Both the position numbers and the translations under genes were made by a program. 37,105 nt of DNA from a virus: positions 1 to 37,105 of the IMG/VR virus record IMGVR_UViG_3300042300_000723; one strand, written 5' to 3'. The notes below the pieces were generated by a model. The model did not search any database. It was not told the origin of the DNA and saw nothing but the letters and a program-made list of their open reading frames with translations. Numbering within the stretch: the stretch's first letter is position 1; each line of letters opens with the position of its first letter. Shown one piece after another: positions 6,361 to 12,711 of this stretch.

Positions 6361-7298
6361 AGGATTCGGGCTCCGGGAATGAACAGGGTGACGCCGGCCT
6401 GCGAGGAACGGACCTCGTAGTTCAGCAGCTTGTGCGGATCGACCAGGCCCCAGCCGTACACATGGTCACGCCCGGGCTCACCTGAGTCGCGGCAAGTCTC
6501 CGAGAGCGCCTTGGTCACGGCCGCATGGTCAACCTTCCGGCCGTCCTTCTTCTGCGCCGACACGTACAGAGACAGCACGCCAGCCACAAACGGCGCGGCC
6601 ATGCTGGTGCCGCTGACCGTGGCGTATCCCTCACCAAGCCAGGTGCTGGTGATGTCCTGCCCTGGGGCAGCGACGGCAATCTCCTTGCCCCTGGAAGAGA
6701 ACTCGCAGGCGTTGCCGTTCCTGTCCACGGCACCCACCGCAATGGTTTCCTGGAAGGCAGCAGGGAAGTTCACTGCCCCACCGTCATTGCCAGCCGCGCA
6801 CACCACAATCACGCCCGCGGCCTGGGCCTTCTTCACTGCCTCATGCACGCGGCTGTCGGGCTTGCTGGACCCGAGCGACATGCAGACGATGTCGGCCTTG
6901 GCCTCGGTCGCATGCAGCACGGCCGTGGCCACCGCCTCGTTGCTGCCCATGCCCGAGTGGCCGAGGACTTTGAGGGACAGGATCTTGACCTCGGGTGCGA
7001 TGCCCTTGGCCAGGCCGGTCTTAGCACCGATCACGCCTGCGACATGCGTACCATGCCCGAGGGTGTCGTAGACATCGGAGTCCGAGGAGAAGTTGCGGTA
7101 GTCAACCACAACGTCCTTCAGCGCCGAGTGCGGCGACACCCCGGTGTCGATCACCGCCACCGTCACGCCTTCCCCCTTGGAGGTCATCCACAGGGAGGGT
7201 ATCCCATAGGAACTCACACCCCAGTCAACTCCCTCCTGGGCCGAGTGCGGCACATGGAGGAAGTCAACGCGGTATGGGGGCAGATGGACGAAGCTCAT
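6357..7298 (-). CDS. Subtilisin-like serine protease (S8 family)
   Basis: The complete catalytic triad is present: Asp51 in VAVIDTGV, His82 in GHGTHVAG, and Ser232 in SGTSMAAPFVAG. The oxyanion Asn171 lies in CAAGND. At 313 aa it covers just the catalytic domain; no signal peptide and no inhibitor-type propeptide are visible, resembling intracellular subtilisins. It should therefore be active in the cytoplasm or reach the envelope through lysis. The ATG overlaps the preceding stop as ATGA. With the papain-like enzyme downstream, this operon codes for two unrelated proteases. Confidence 0.92.
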   Translation of the reverse strand: MSFVHLPPYRVDFLHVPHSAQEGVDWGVSSYGIPSLWMTSKGEGVTVAVIDTGVSPHSALKDVVVDYRNFSSDSDVYDTLGHGTHVAGVIGAKTGLAKGIAPEVKILSLKVLGHSGMGSNEAVATAVLHATEAKADIVCMSLGSSKPDSRVHEAVKKAQAAGVIVVCAAGNDGGAVNFPAAFQETIAVGAVDRNGNACEFSSRGKEIAVAAPGQDITSTWLGEGYATVSGTSMAAPFVAGVLSLYVSAQKKDGRKVDHAAVTKALSETCRDSGEPGRDHVYGWGLVDPHKLLNYEVRSSQAGVTLFIPGARIL

Positions 7299-7645
7299 TC
7301 TCTCTTGCCGACCGCCTGGAGAATGGCAATGAGGATCGGCACCAGCACCTCAACGATGGTCTTCCAGTCGATCCCCAGAGCAGCCACCTCGGCGCCGGCG
7401 CTGAACACGCGGGCGTCATAGGAGGCAGGGGTATCCACCACCAGATCGTCCTCGCCGTCCCAGCCAAAGAACTTCGGCTGCACAGCCTCGGCTTCCAGGA
7501 TGGGGAGGACCACCTGGGCAATCTCGTTGACCACCGCCCACTGAGTCAGGTACGGGGAGGTGCGGTCGAACTTCTTGGCGATCTCCACCACCTTGAGGAG
7601 AGCTTCACGGTGCTTCAGCAGCCACTGAACGATCTTCAGATTCAT
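7295..7645 (-). CDS. Unknown protein with hydrophobic C-terminus, 116 aa
   Basis: ATG 7645 is chosen because GAGGAAC lies just upstream. The N-terminal 30 residues form an amphipathic, basic helix (LKIVQWLLKHREALLKVVEIAKKF). The C-terminus ends in a short hydrophobic helix (TIVEVLVPILIAILQAVGKRE) that could insert in the membrane or pack in an oligomer. The family is not recognised. It sits directly upstream of, and overlaps, the subtilisin gene, so a partner or chaperone role is possible but unproven. Confidence 0.6.
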   Translation of the reverse strand: MNLKIVQWLLKHREALLKVVEIAKKFDRTSPYLTQWAVVNEIAQVVLPILEAEAVQPKFFGWDGEDDLVVDTPASYDARVFSAGAEVAALGIDWKTIVEVLVPILIAILQAVGKRE

Positions 7646-7985
7646 GTTGTTCCTCATAATCCAAACAGGCAATGGCCACCACGGCGTGGCCGGCAATGTC
7701 AGCAAGTGTCTTCCTTATATCTATTGTCCGCAAAGGACCGCGGAGGCGGCGGCACTTTTCCCCGATCCTGGCGGCCTGGTATTTCCAGGGCTCAATCCCG
7801 TCCGCTTGCACCCCGAGTGCGTTTTCCAGCGGGTTTGACTGGCATCCGTAGTACCCCCGCTTCCTGGTAAGCAGGGCATGGAGGGCGTTGCAAATCTCCA
7901 GGTAGGGGTCACCATTCAACCGACCGGGAGGAGTGCTGGATCCTGCCGTACTCGGACCAGAATGTGGCATGGTGGTAGGGGTCAT
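7605..7985 (-). CDS. Unknown phage protein with C-terminal DIAGHAV motif
   Basis: From about residue 24 onward the coding character is strong: DPYLEICNALHALLTRKRGYYG, then a Lys/Arg-rich stretch, then RKTLADIAGHAVVAIACLDYEE. The ending resembles phage proteins that finish in a D-x-x-D-I/L-A-G-Y/H-A helix (DUF1599/DUF6378-like), an identification made from memory. ATG 7985 has GAGGAGGA upstream but overlaps the previous gene by 77 bases; a TTG at 7919 is a shorter alternative. Confidence 0.55.
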   Translation of the reverse strand: MTPTTMPHSGPSTAGSSTPPGRLNGDPYLEICNALHALLTRKRGYYGCQSNPLENALGVQADGIEPWKYQAARIGEKCRRLRGPLRTIDIRKTLADIAGHAVVAIACLDYEEQHESEDRSVAAEAP

Positions 7986-8253
7986 CGCTGTTGTCCTCCT
8001 CGTCGTTGAGCCAGACCACCCGGGCGTGCGACCACTCCTCGCACAGGGTGTCCAGCAATACGTAATGGTCTAGGTCACTCCGAACCGCTATCGTCCCTCG
8101 CTCCAGATCGTCATCCATGGTGAAGTAGCCCAGCTCACTCTTCATCTGCCTCGGGTTGCGCAGGTAGATCCGCACCGGGAACTGGAGCGGCCACCGCTCC
8201 TGGGCCCAACGCTTCCACTTGGCCACCAATTTCCTGCGCCAGTCTTGGGGCAT
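7909..8253 (-). CDS. Degenerate metallopeptidase-like protein, 114 aa
   Basis: The layout is that of small phage proteins with a zinc peptidase core: an N-terminal basic helix, strands (FPVRIYLR, GTIAVRSD), then LLDTLCEEWSHARVVW and a second HH-containing helix. The expected HExxH is altered: Glu72 stands where the first metal-binding His would be, giving EEWSH, while His76 and His94/95 remain. If the relationship is right, the enzyme is inactive or binds metal differently. ATG 8253 has CTGGAG seven bases upstream. Confidence 0.55.
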   Translation of the reverse strand: MPQDWRRKLVAKWKRWAQERWPLQFPVRIYLRNPRQMKSELGYFTMDDDLERGTIAVRSDLDHYVLLDTLCEEWSHARVVWLNDEEDNSDDPYHHATFWSEYGRIQHSSRSVEW

Positions 8254-8536
8254 CGTCAAGCTCCAGAATCAGTAGCCACTTGCGGTTATTGCGTTTGTGC
8301 AGCACCACCGGCAGCCGGTCCCCAGCATCACGCCTGGCCTGGTCCAGCCAGTCATAGGGGTTGCCACGCTCGGTTCGCTTCACCTCAACATGAATGCCCT
8401 CATGGGAGGTGACGATGTCCGGCGACTCCTTGGAGCCCGAGAACTGCTGGCCGCGCCGGGCCGAGCCGCCGAGGACGCGAGCCCATTCCTTGGCAGCCTC
8501 TCGCTCGCCGCGGGCACCCTTCTGGCGAGAGTTCAC
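8135..8536 (-). CDS. PD-(D/E)XK nuclease, RecU/VRR-like resolvase
   Basis: The short nuclease core is visible: Glu11 in the first helix (GARGEREAAKEW), Asp40 in SPDIV, then Glu51-x-Lys53 in HVEVKRTE. The spacing fits small Holliday-junction resolvase-like nucleases. A conserved-looking WLDQAR helix and LPVVLHKRNNRKWLLIL strand follow. The last 38 residues are Ala/Pro-rich and overlap the next gene by 119 bases. GTG 8536 overlaps the stop of the upstream gene as GTGA and has GAGG eight bases before it; a GTG at 8545 is the alternative. Confidence 0.75.
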   Translation of the reverse strand: MNSRQKGARGEREAAKEWARVLGGSARRGQQFSGSKESPDIVTSHEGIHVEVKRTERGNPYDWLDQARRDAGDRLPVVLHKRNNRKWLLILELDDAPRLAQEIGGQVEALGPGAVAAPVPGADLPAQPEADEE

Positions 8537-8775
8537 TTGGCCCACCTCGCCAGCCGTCCCTGGTGGTCACGGCCATCGACACAGGTCAGCTCGGGGAACT
8601 GCTCGGCCACCAGCCGCACGCACTCAGTGACCGGCTTCTTGTCCAGCACCTTCTGGTTCTGAGACACCCAGGTTCCGAGACGGCCGTACATGGCGAAGTC
8701 ACGGCGCTCGCCCTCGGTCGGCCAGTAGCAGGAGAACTTGTGATTCATCGTCTTGGTGTCGCCGCCGCTCAACAT
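8533..8775 (-). CDS. Unknown protein, 80 aa
   Basis: The core (KFSCYWPTEGERRDFAMYG, TWVSQNQKVLDKKPVTECV, LVAEQFPEL) is polar, with short helices. ATG 8775 overlaps the end of the SNase-like gene; ATG 8748 (MNHKFSCYW) is equally possible and would give 71 residues. The pattern of a helix, KPVTECVRLVAEQF and a basic end could be a small nucleic-acid-binding fold. No family is recognised. Confidence 0.55.
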   Translation of the reverse strand: MLSGGDTKTMNHKFSCYWPTEGERRDFAMYGRLGTWVSQNQKVLDKKPVTECVRLVAEQFPELTCVDGRDHQGRLARWAK

Positions 8776-9149
8776 TCCTCGGGTTCCTTCCCATGCATGA
8801 GGTTCATCATCGTTTCCATGTAGTGGTGCGGCCGTTGCGATGCCACCTTCTGCTCCACTAGATAGTCCGACAGACACTCCCCGGTCTGGAGGTCGCAGAG
8901 ATCCCCCAGCAACCGGCCGTACTCGTCCCTAACCCAGCCGAACGTGAGCAGCCGCAGCCGTCCATGGTCTGCGTGCAGCTCCACCCAGTCGATGATGGCG
9001 TTGTCGGCGTGTTCATCGCACCACACTCCTTCGACGGTCATGTACGTGGCGACCATCGATTGCAACTGGGGGTTCATCACCCGGATTTGAACGGTGTCTC
9101 GGCGTGTGACCCGGATGACCTGGGCCGTCAGGGGTTCCTGCGATTCCAT
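8769..9149 (-). CDS. Staphylococcal-nuclease-like (SNase) domain protein
   Basis: The order of elements matches the SNase fold: an opening strand with DTVQIRV (about 18-24), a segment VEGVWCDEHADNAIIDW where the family has its acidic metal-binding region, and DEYGRLLGDL (75-84). Arg79 aligns with catalytic Arg87 of the staphylococcal enzyme. SDYLVEQKVAS closes the domain. The first catalytic Arg (Arg35 of the staphylococcal enzyme) is not obvious, so activity is uncertain. There is no signal peptide, so a cytoplasmic role in DNA or RNA degradation is implied. Confidence 0.65.
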   Translation of the reverse strand: MESQEPLTAQVIRVTRRDTVQIRVMNPQLQSMVATYMTVEGVWCDEHADNAIIDWVELHADHGRLRLLTFGWVRDEYGRLLGDLCDLQTGECLSDYLVEQKVASQRPHHYMETMMNLMHGKEPEEC

Positions 9150-9526
9150 GAACCTACGTTTCGATCTCGCTGTTCGACATACGGCTGGGGAAGCGGCTCG
9201 GGCTCATAGCCCAGGTGCTTCTTCATCTTCAGGGAGGCCAGGAACTCCGGATCGTAATACTCGGGATCACACTCTTGCTTGCAGGCCAGGAGTATACCCC
9301 TGTTCAGATCGTAAAGTCCAGTGACTTTTGAGCCGCTGTGGTAGACGGTGTGACAGTTCTCACACAGACGAAGTAGGCACCGTCTGTCATGCTTGCGACC
9401 GGCACCTTGGACCAGATGGTGGATGTCCAGCTTGCGCCGGCCGTCAGACTCGGGCCACCAGCACACGGCACAGGAGCGAAAGAGGGAGGCAAACTCTTGG
9501 AGAACCAGCCGGTCTTGTTTGTTCAC
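9128..9526 (-). CDS. HNH endonuclease
   Basis: Zinc-binding pairs C19xxC22 and C55xxC58 frame the HNH core LDIHHLV (33-39), with H59 and H63 after the second pair (LCENCHTVYH). This is the standard phage HNH layout. The remaining 65 residues are polar. The start is GTG 9526 with AAGG upstream, and it is the first gene after a 430-bp non-coding region. It could be a free-standing homing nuclease or a packaging-associated nuclease; the second is usually encoded next to terminase, which is not the case here. Confidence 0.82.
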   Translation of the reverse strand: MNKQDRLVLQEFASLFRSCAVCWWPESDGRRKLDIHHLVQGAGRKHDRRCLLRLCENCHTVYHSGSKVTGLYDLNRGILLACKQECDPEYYDPEFLASLKMKKHLGYEPEPLPQPYVEQRDRNVGSWNRRNP

Positions 9527-9550
9527 TGTTGAAACCTTGGTGAGGGCGCA

Positions 9551-9580
9551 CCGACTCCCTGCGCAAGGCAGGGAAGTCGG
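9551..9580. repeat. Inverted repeat (strong hairpin)
   Basis: The left arm CCGACTCCCTGC (9551-9562) pairs with the right arm ending AGTCGG (9568-9580) with one bulged base. No T-run follows on either strand, so it is not a classical terminator. It lies about 25 bases before the HNH start codon in the transcribed leader. Confidence 0.6.
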
Positions 9581-9732
9581 GCGATGCTGAAACCCCGGAG
9601 CCGGGCAGACACCGCTATGGACGCTGGTTGTTTAACGCCGCTGTGTCCAATCGAACTCCCTGACACGGCGCTGCGGTTGGCCGGTGGCCTCGGGCAAGGC
9701 GGAGTCGGCAGACCCTGTCCTTTACCGCAGAA

Positions 9733-9749
9733 GGGAGTCGGAGACTCCC
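9733..9749. repeat. Inverted repeat (perfect 7-bp stem)
   Basis: GGGAGTC and GACTCCC are separated by GGA. It uses the same sequence word as the hairpin near 9551, so the two could also pair with each other in a larger RNA fold. Confidence 0.55.
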
Positions 9750-9959
9750 AGTTGTGCCCCCTCTTGGCGCGTCCCTGTGGGACCAGTCGGCGGGGGGCCG
9801 AGCTTCAGGCCGGATGCCCAAACAGTGGGCTATGTACCATAGTGCCTAATGTCCTGTCTGAGGCACCTGGCGTGCGTTCTAACGCCCTTTCTAAATCCTC
9901 GCCACACGTTTCCTGGGTTTGTGCAAATACGGCCGCAAAACGCATGCTAGCAGACCTGG

Positions 9960-10181
9960 CTAGATACACCTGTCCACTGGGGTCTTGGGGTGCTTGATGT
10001 CGTACATCTCGTTTCCCATGACCCGGACCTCGGCCGAGTCCACATGTATCACCTGACCGTCATCGAAGTGATGGACAACCCACACCGAATTGAGGGCAGG
10101 CCCGTAGTCAATGACCAGCAGGGCAAAGCCTTCGCCCATGGGGGTGGCAACCCAGATCGGCGGGTGTAGCTGGAGCATCAT
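9960..10181 (-). CDS. Unknown protein, 73 aa
   Basis: The start ATG at 10181 overlaps the stop of the upstream 47-aa gene as ATGA; a GTG at 10196 would add five residues. The product alternates strand-like segments (GFALLVIDYGPALNSVWVVHHFDDGQ, VIHVDSAEVRV) and looks like a small beta-barrel. No family is recognised. It is the last gene before the non-coding region. Confidence 0.6.
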   Translation of the reverse strand: MMLQLHPPIWVATPMGEGFALLVIDYGPALNSVWVVHHFDDGQVIHVDSAEVRVMGNEMYDIKHPKTPVDRCI

Positions 10182-10321
10182 TTGGCCATCATCCACAGGC
10201 CGATGTTGGCCATGGCATAGGACGCCCAGGTAATAAACCCTGGTACGTTCTTCTTACATAACTGCTCGCACGCCACGTAGGCGTAGATGCACATCGTCAA
10301 TAAGATTAGATGTCTACTCAT
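10178..10321 (-). CDS. Small membrane protein, 47 aa
   Basis: A short frame from ATG 10321 begins MSRHLILLTMCIYAYVACEQ, a basic N-terminus plus a membrane helix. A second moderately hydrophobic segment follows (FITWASYAMANIGLWMM). Its TGA overlaps the ATG of the next gene. A SD-like AGCAGC is weak. The coding call rests on the two hydrophobic segments and the overlap. Confidence 0.5.
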   Translation of the reverse strand: MSRHLILLTMCIYAYVACEQLCKKNVPGFITWASYAMANIGLWMMAK

Positions 10322-10332
10322 GCTGCTAGGTG

Positions 10333-10527
10333 TCACCTTCTGCCAGTTGCCGTGCAGTCTCGCTTAATGGTCGGCCCCGCCTCGCCTACATCAGCGACGG
10401 CTTCATTAGGAATCACCCAGCCGTAGCGTGTGTCCAGCCACACGCCGTCGCGCGTGTATCCGTAGCACATCGGCCCCTCCAGGCCAGGAGTCGCTGCCGA
10501 GTCCTGCGGTGTCTCTGCGTCACTCAT
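10333..10527 (-). CDS. Unknown protein, 64 aa
   Basis: ATG 10527 is preceded by CAGGAG at seven bases. The protein is acidic at the start (MSDAETPQDSAATPG) and then has an aromatic, strand-like part (CYGYTRDGVWLDTRYGWVIPNE). It shares the MSD-type opening with the two following upstream genes but not their C-terminal module. The function is unknown. Confidence 0.55.
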   Translation of the reverse strand: MSDAETPQDSAATPGLEGPMCYGYTRDGVWLDTRYGWVIPNEAVADVGEAGPTIKRDCTATGRR

Positions 10528-10552
10528 GCGATGCTCCTGATCCTGCGTGTTC

Positions 10553-10747
10553 TCAGCCCAATCGCTCCAGCAGTGCTTGCAGCGTTTTCGCGTGATCGCC
10601 CGCCCCGTAACCGGCGTACCACGCAATCGCCTCCCGCTCCTCGTCGGTGAGCCGCAGGCGCTCCACCTCCGCGTGCGCCGCCTGGAGTCGCAGCCTCGCT
10701 ATCTCGGCGTCACCACGCAGATCATCCCGAATGATCTGGTCGCTCAT
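10553..10747 (-). CDS. Short protein with C-terminal LTDEEREAIA...LLER module
   Basis: The ATG at 10747 overlaps the stop of the next gene upstream as ATGA. The 64-aa product has an N-terminal coiled-coil-like helix (IARLRLQAAHAEVERLRL). The module LTDEEREAIAWYAGYGAGDHAKTL-QALLER follows. The same module ends the two genes immediately upstream. The function is unknown; the all-helical module may be a small interaction unit. Confidence 0.65.
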   Translation of the reverse strand: MSDQIIRDDLRGDAEIARLRLQAAHAEVERLRLTDEEREAIAWYAGYGAGDHAKTLQALLERLG

Positions 10748-11001
10748 TTCGTCCGCTCCAGTAGGCCGTGCAGCGTGGCCGCGAGCCTTGCGCATTCCGG
10801 ATCGTCGTCGTTGTCGAAGTAGGCTCCGGCCGCTTCGGCAATCGCCTCCCGCTCCGCGTCGGTGAGCGTGGGTTGGCGCATTTGCCGATCAAACGCCGCC
10901 TCATGCACCATGTTGTCTATGACCACGCGAATACTGTGGTCTGCAATGCCATGCAGCCGTTTCCGTAGCCTTGTGTCAGCATCCTCTTGGCAGTCGCTCA
11001 T
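10744..11001 (-). CDS. Short protein with C-terminal LTDEEREAIA...LLER module
   Basis: This is the second of three neighbours with a common C-terminus: LTDAEREAIAEAAGAYFDND...TLHGLLERTK, preceded by a 45-residue unrelated N-terminal part (DTRLRKRLHGIADHSIRVVIDNM). Its ATG overlaps the preceding stop as ATGA. At 85 aa it is intermediate in size. The function is unknown. Confidence 0.65.
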   Translation of the reverse strand: MSDCQEDADTRLRKRLHGIADHSIRVVIDNMVHEAAFDRQMRQPTLTDAEREAIAEAAGAYFDNDDDPECARLAATLHGLLERTK

Positions 11002-11588
11002 TTCGTTCGCTCCAGCAGTGAGCGGAGCGTGGCGTCTACACCATCAGGCCCGCCAGTGCCGACATAGTAGGCAATCGCCCCCCGCTCATCGTCGGTCAGC
11101 GTGAGCGGCGTCAGCGAGCAGTACTGTGTTGTGCGGCCAACGACGTGTGGGCAGGTCTGCGGGGCGCGGTAAAGCGGGATGACTTCCGCCATGCCGACAA
11201 CCGCACCCTCAGCGTCTTGGCGGCTGTATGCCAGCCACATCGGCCGACCGTTCTTGGCGACCGCCGCCCACGCCACCGGATCCTGTGTATTGTGCCCCCG
11301 CCCACCCGCCGCCTCTCCCTTTGTATCGGGCCGCGTAACGTCTAGGGGCTGCCCCTCGCCGCTTCCATCGCTGGAGGCTGGTGGCTGCGCTGTCGCAGGC
11401 GAGGGGCCATCTGTCTCCACGCATGGTGGAGCAGTCTGATTGCCGGTGCCCGCGCTGAGCATGGCGTCGGCCCAGCGGTAGGCGTGCGTCACTAGGTGTT
11501 CCCACTGCAATGCAGTGGGGTACTGATTGGCCTCGTCAGACAGCAGCCCGGTGAGGGCCGCAGCGGCGAAGTGGTCACGGTCGGTCAT
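10998..11588 (-). CDS. Protein with C-terminal LTDEEREAIA...LLER module, 196 aa
   Basis: This is the longest of the three module-bearing neighbours. Residues 1-50 (DHFAAAALTGLLSDEANQYP, TALQWEHLVTHAYRWADAML) look like a compact helical domain. Residues 50-100 are a low-complexity Pro/Gly/Ser linker. About 105-140 contain a strand-rich WAAVAKNGRPMWLAYSRQDA segment, and the C-terminus carries LTDDERGAIAYYVGTGG...LRSLLERTK. ATG 11588 overlaps the upstream stop as ATGA; an earlier GTG/ATG is less likely. Confidence 0.65.
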   Translation of the reverse strand: MTDRDHFAAAALTGLLSDEANQYPTALQWEHLVTHAYRWADAMLSAGTGNQTAPPCVETDGPSPATAQPPASSDGSGEGQPLDVTRPDTKGEAAGGRGHNTQDPVAWAAVAKNGRPMWLAYSRQDAEGAVVGMAEVIPLYRAPQTCPHVVGRTTQYCSLTPLTLTDDERGAIAYYVGTGGPDGVDATLRSLLERTK

Positions 11589-11812
11589 GTCTTGTCCTCC
11601 TCGTTGGCCCACAGCATTGCGGCCTGCTCGTCAAAGCAGTTGGCCTGCCCCATATCGAACCAGTGCGGGAAATGCCGCAGCACACCCCTTGCCTCCTGGC
11701 GTACCTCCCGGCGGATCCCCTTGATGCCCCCCTCCACGTAGACATTGGAGAGCCGCACCAGGAAATTGCGGGCGCGGAGGACCGCCAGCGTGCGTTCACA
11801 CGGGAGGGTCAC
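11585..11812 (-). CDS. BPSL0761-like small protein, 75 aa
   Basis: The opening VTLPCERTLAVLRARNFLVRL and the later VRQEARGVLRHFPHW match, from memory, the BPSL0761 family of short proteins (TxPxERTRAVxxxxxFLxxL ... VRxxAxxLLRHYP). The family function is unknown. GTG 11812 overlaps the upstream stop as GTGA and has GAGG five bases before it; a GTG two codons earlier is possible. Confidence 0.65.
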   Translation of the reverse strand: MTLPCERTLAVLRARNFLVRLSNVYVEGGIKGIRREVRQEARGVLRHFPHWFDMGQANCFDEQAAMLWANEEDKT

Positions 11813-12087
11813 GGCCACCTCGGGTACAGGAGGCAGCCTTCATTGGCGAAGCCGTTCATCACTTCGATGGCGGAGATCCGCGGGAACTCCTTGGCCATCT
11901 CCTTGGCAATGTCCTCGCCAGGCAGCATGTCCAGCCGCTGACGGTTGGCCGCCACCCAGGCTTGCATCTTGGCCATGTCATCACCGTGCGACGGGCCATG
12001 CTCCTTCCGCTCCACCCAGGTCCGAATGACATGGTTGAAGGTTCGGAACTTCAGGATATTTTCCCAGATCACTTGTTTGCCAAACAT
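11809..12087 (-). CDS. Unknown protein, 92 aa
   Basis: It starts at ATG 12087 and is followed seamlessly by the next gene. The sequence is helical and basic/acidic mixed (FRTFNHVIRTWVERKEHG, DDMAKMQAWVAANRQRLDMLPGEDIAKEMAKEFP). The ending ISAIEVMNGFANEGCLLYPRWP could be a helix-turn-helix-like piece, but this is weak. No signal or membrane segment is present. Confidence 0.6.
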   Translation of the reverse strand: MFGKQVIWENILKFRTFNHVIRTWVERKEHGPSHGDDMAKMQAWVAANRQRLDMLPGEDIAKEMAKEFPRISAIEVMNGFANEGCLLYPRWP

Positions 12088-12093
12088 TACATT

Positions 12094-12711
12094 TCACCCC
12101 ATGTGCTTACGAGTTTTTGCTGGAGCCTTTGCAGTTCGGCCTCCAACGTCCGGATGCGTCTTCGCAACGTATCGTTCTCGCTCTTCAGTCTCTCCTCCTC
12201 CTGCAAGGAAGGCTTCGGTTGGTCCATCTACTAGGTCCAGATAGGCGTGCGGGTACAACAAATTGATCAGTGAGTCGGCCGTACGGAGATGCGCTTTCGG
12301 AGCGACGAGGACCGGCACCTCATGCCCCCGGCCGCGGTCATACGTAACGGCCTCTGTCCAGCTTTCGTCACGGTCCAGGATGGTGAGCCACACCCACTTG
12401 CCCGTGGGCTTCGACAGGTACACGTAGATGAGGTTCTGCGTGGACTCCATCCCCATGCCGCGCAGGTCATCAACAAAGACCGTGTCGTAGGGATAGGACT
12501 CCGGATCATCGAACGACAGGCTCCGCTCCTTGATCTCAATGGAGAACAGCCCAAGGGCGTCAGGGGTTTCGACATGGCCAGTTTTCCTGCAATGCTTCTT
12601 GACAACGATCTTCTTGCCGTGAGCGACCGACCGTCCGCTGGTCCGCATCGCCTCCACCCACTTGCGTTCAGCCTTCTGGCCGTTAGCGAGTGCCGACTGG
12701 AACGAGCGCAT
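12094..12711 (-). CDS. Putative PD-(D/E)XK nuclease, 205 aa
   Basis: The first 65 residues read as a nuclease core: helix LANGQKAERKWVEAMRTSG, strand with basic residues, then Asp51 in TPDALGLFS and Glu59-x-Lys61 in IEIKERS. These are the D...E-x-K triad of the restriction-nuclease fold. The following strand/helix stretches (TQNLIYVYLSKPTGKWVWLTILD) are consistent. The C-terminal 40 residues are charged and Ala/Lys-rich. ATG 12711 is used; an in-frame ATG at 12735 is possible. It overlaps the upstream gene by 29 bases. Confidence 0.6.
   Translation of the reverse strand: MRSFQSALANGQKAERKWVEAMRTSGRSVAHGKKIVVKKHCRKTGHVETPDALGLFSIEIKERSLSFDDPESYPYDTVFVDDLRGMGMESTQNLIYVYLSKPTGKWVWLTILDRDESWTEAVTYDRGRGHEVPVLVAPKAHLRTADSLINLLYPHAYLDLVDGPTEAFLAGGGETEERERYVAKTHPDVGGRTAKAPAKTRKHMG

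Larger units (their letters stand above)
9527..9959. other. Non-coding, hairpin-rich region between two leftward gene groups
   Basis: No convincing reading frame is seen on either strand; the open frame on the + strand has a composition unlike the neighbours. Two strong hairpins are visible. One is at 9551-9580 (12-13 bp stem with one bulge, loop GCAAG) and one at 9733-9749 (perfect 7-bp GGGAGTC/GACTCCC stem, 3-nt loop). The word GGAGTCGG or a one-base variant recurs at about 9571, 9702 and 9734. The region would be the leader of the group starting with the HNH gene, or hold a small RNA. No tRNA could be folded. Confidence 0.55.

Noticed and set aside
9640-9680. Possible tRNA T-arm (GTTCGATT on the minus strand)
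   Set aside because: The bases on either side of the loop do not pair and no other tRNA arm fits.
9584-9997. Open frame of 137 codons on the + strand in the non-coding gap
   Set aside because: Composition differs from neighbouring genes, it runs against the block, overlaps the hairpins and has no recognisable motif.
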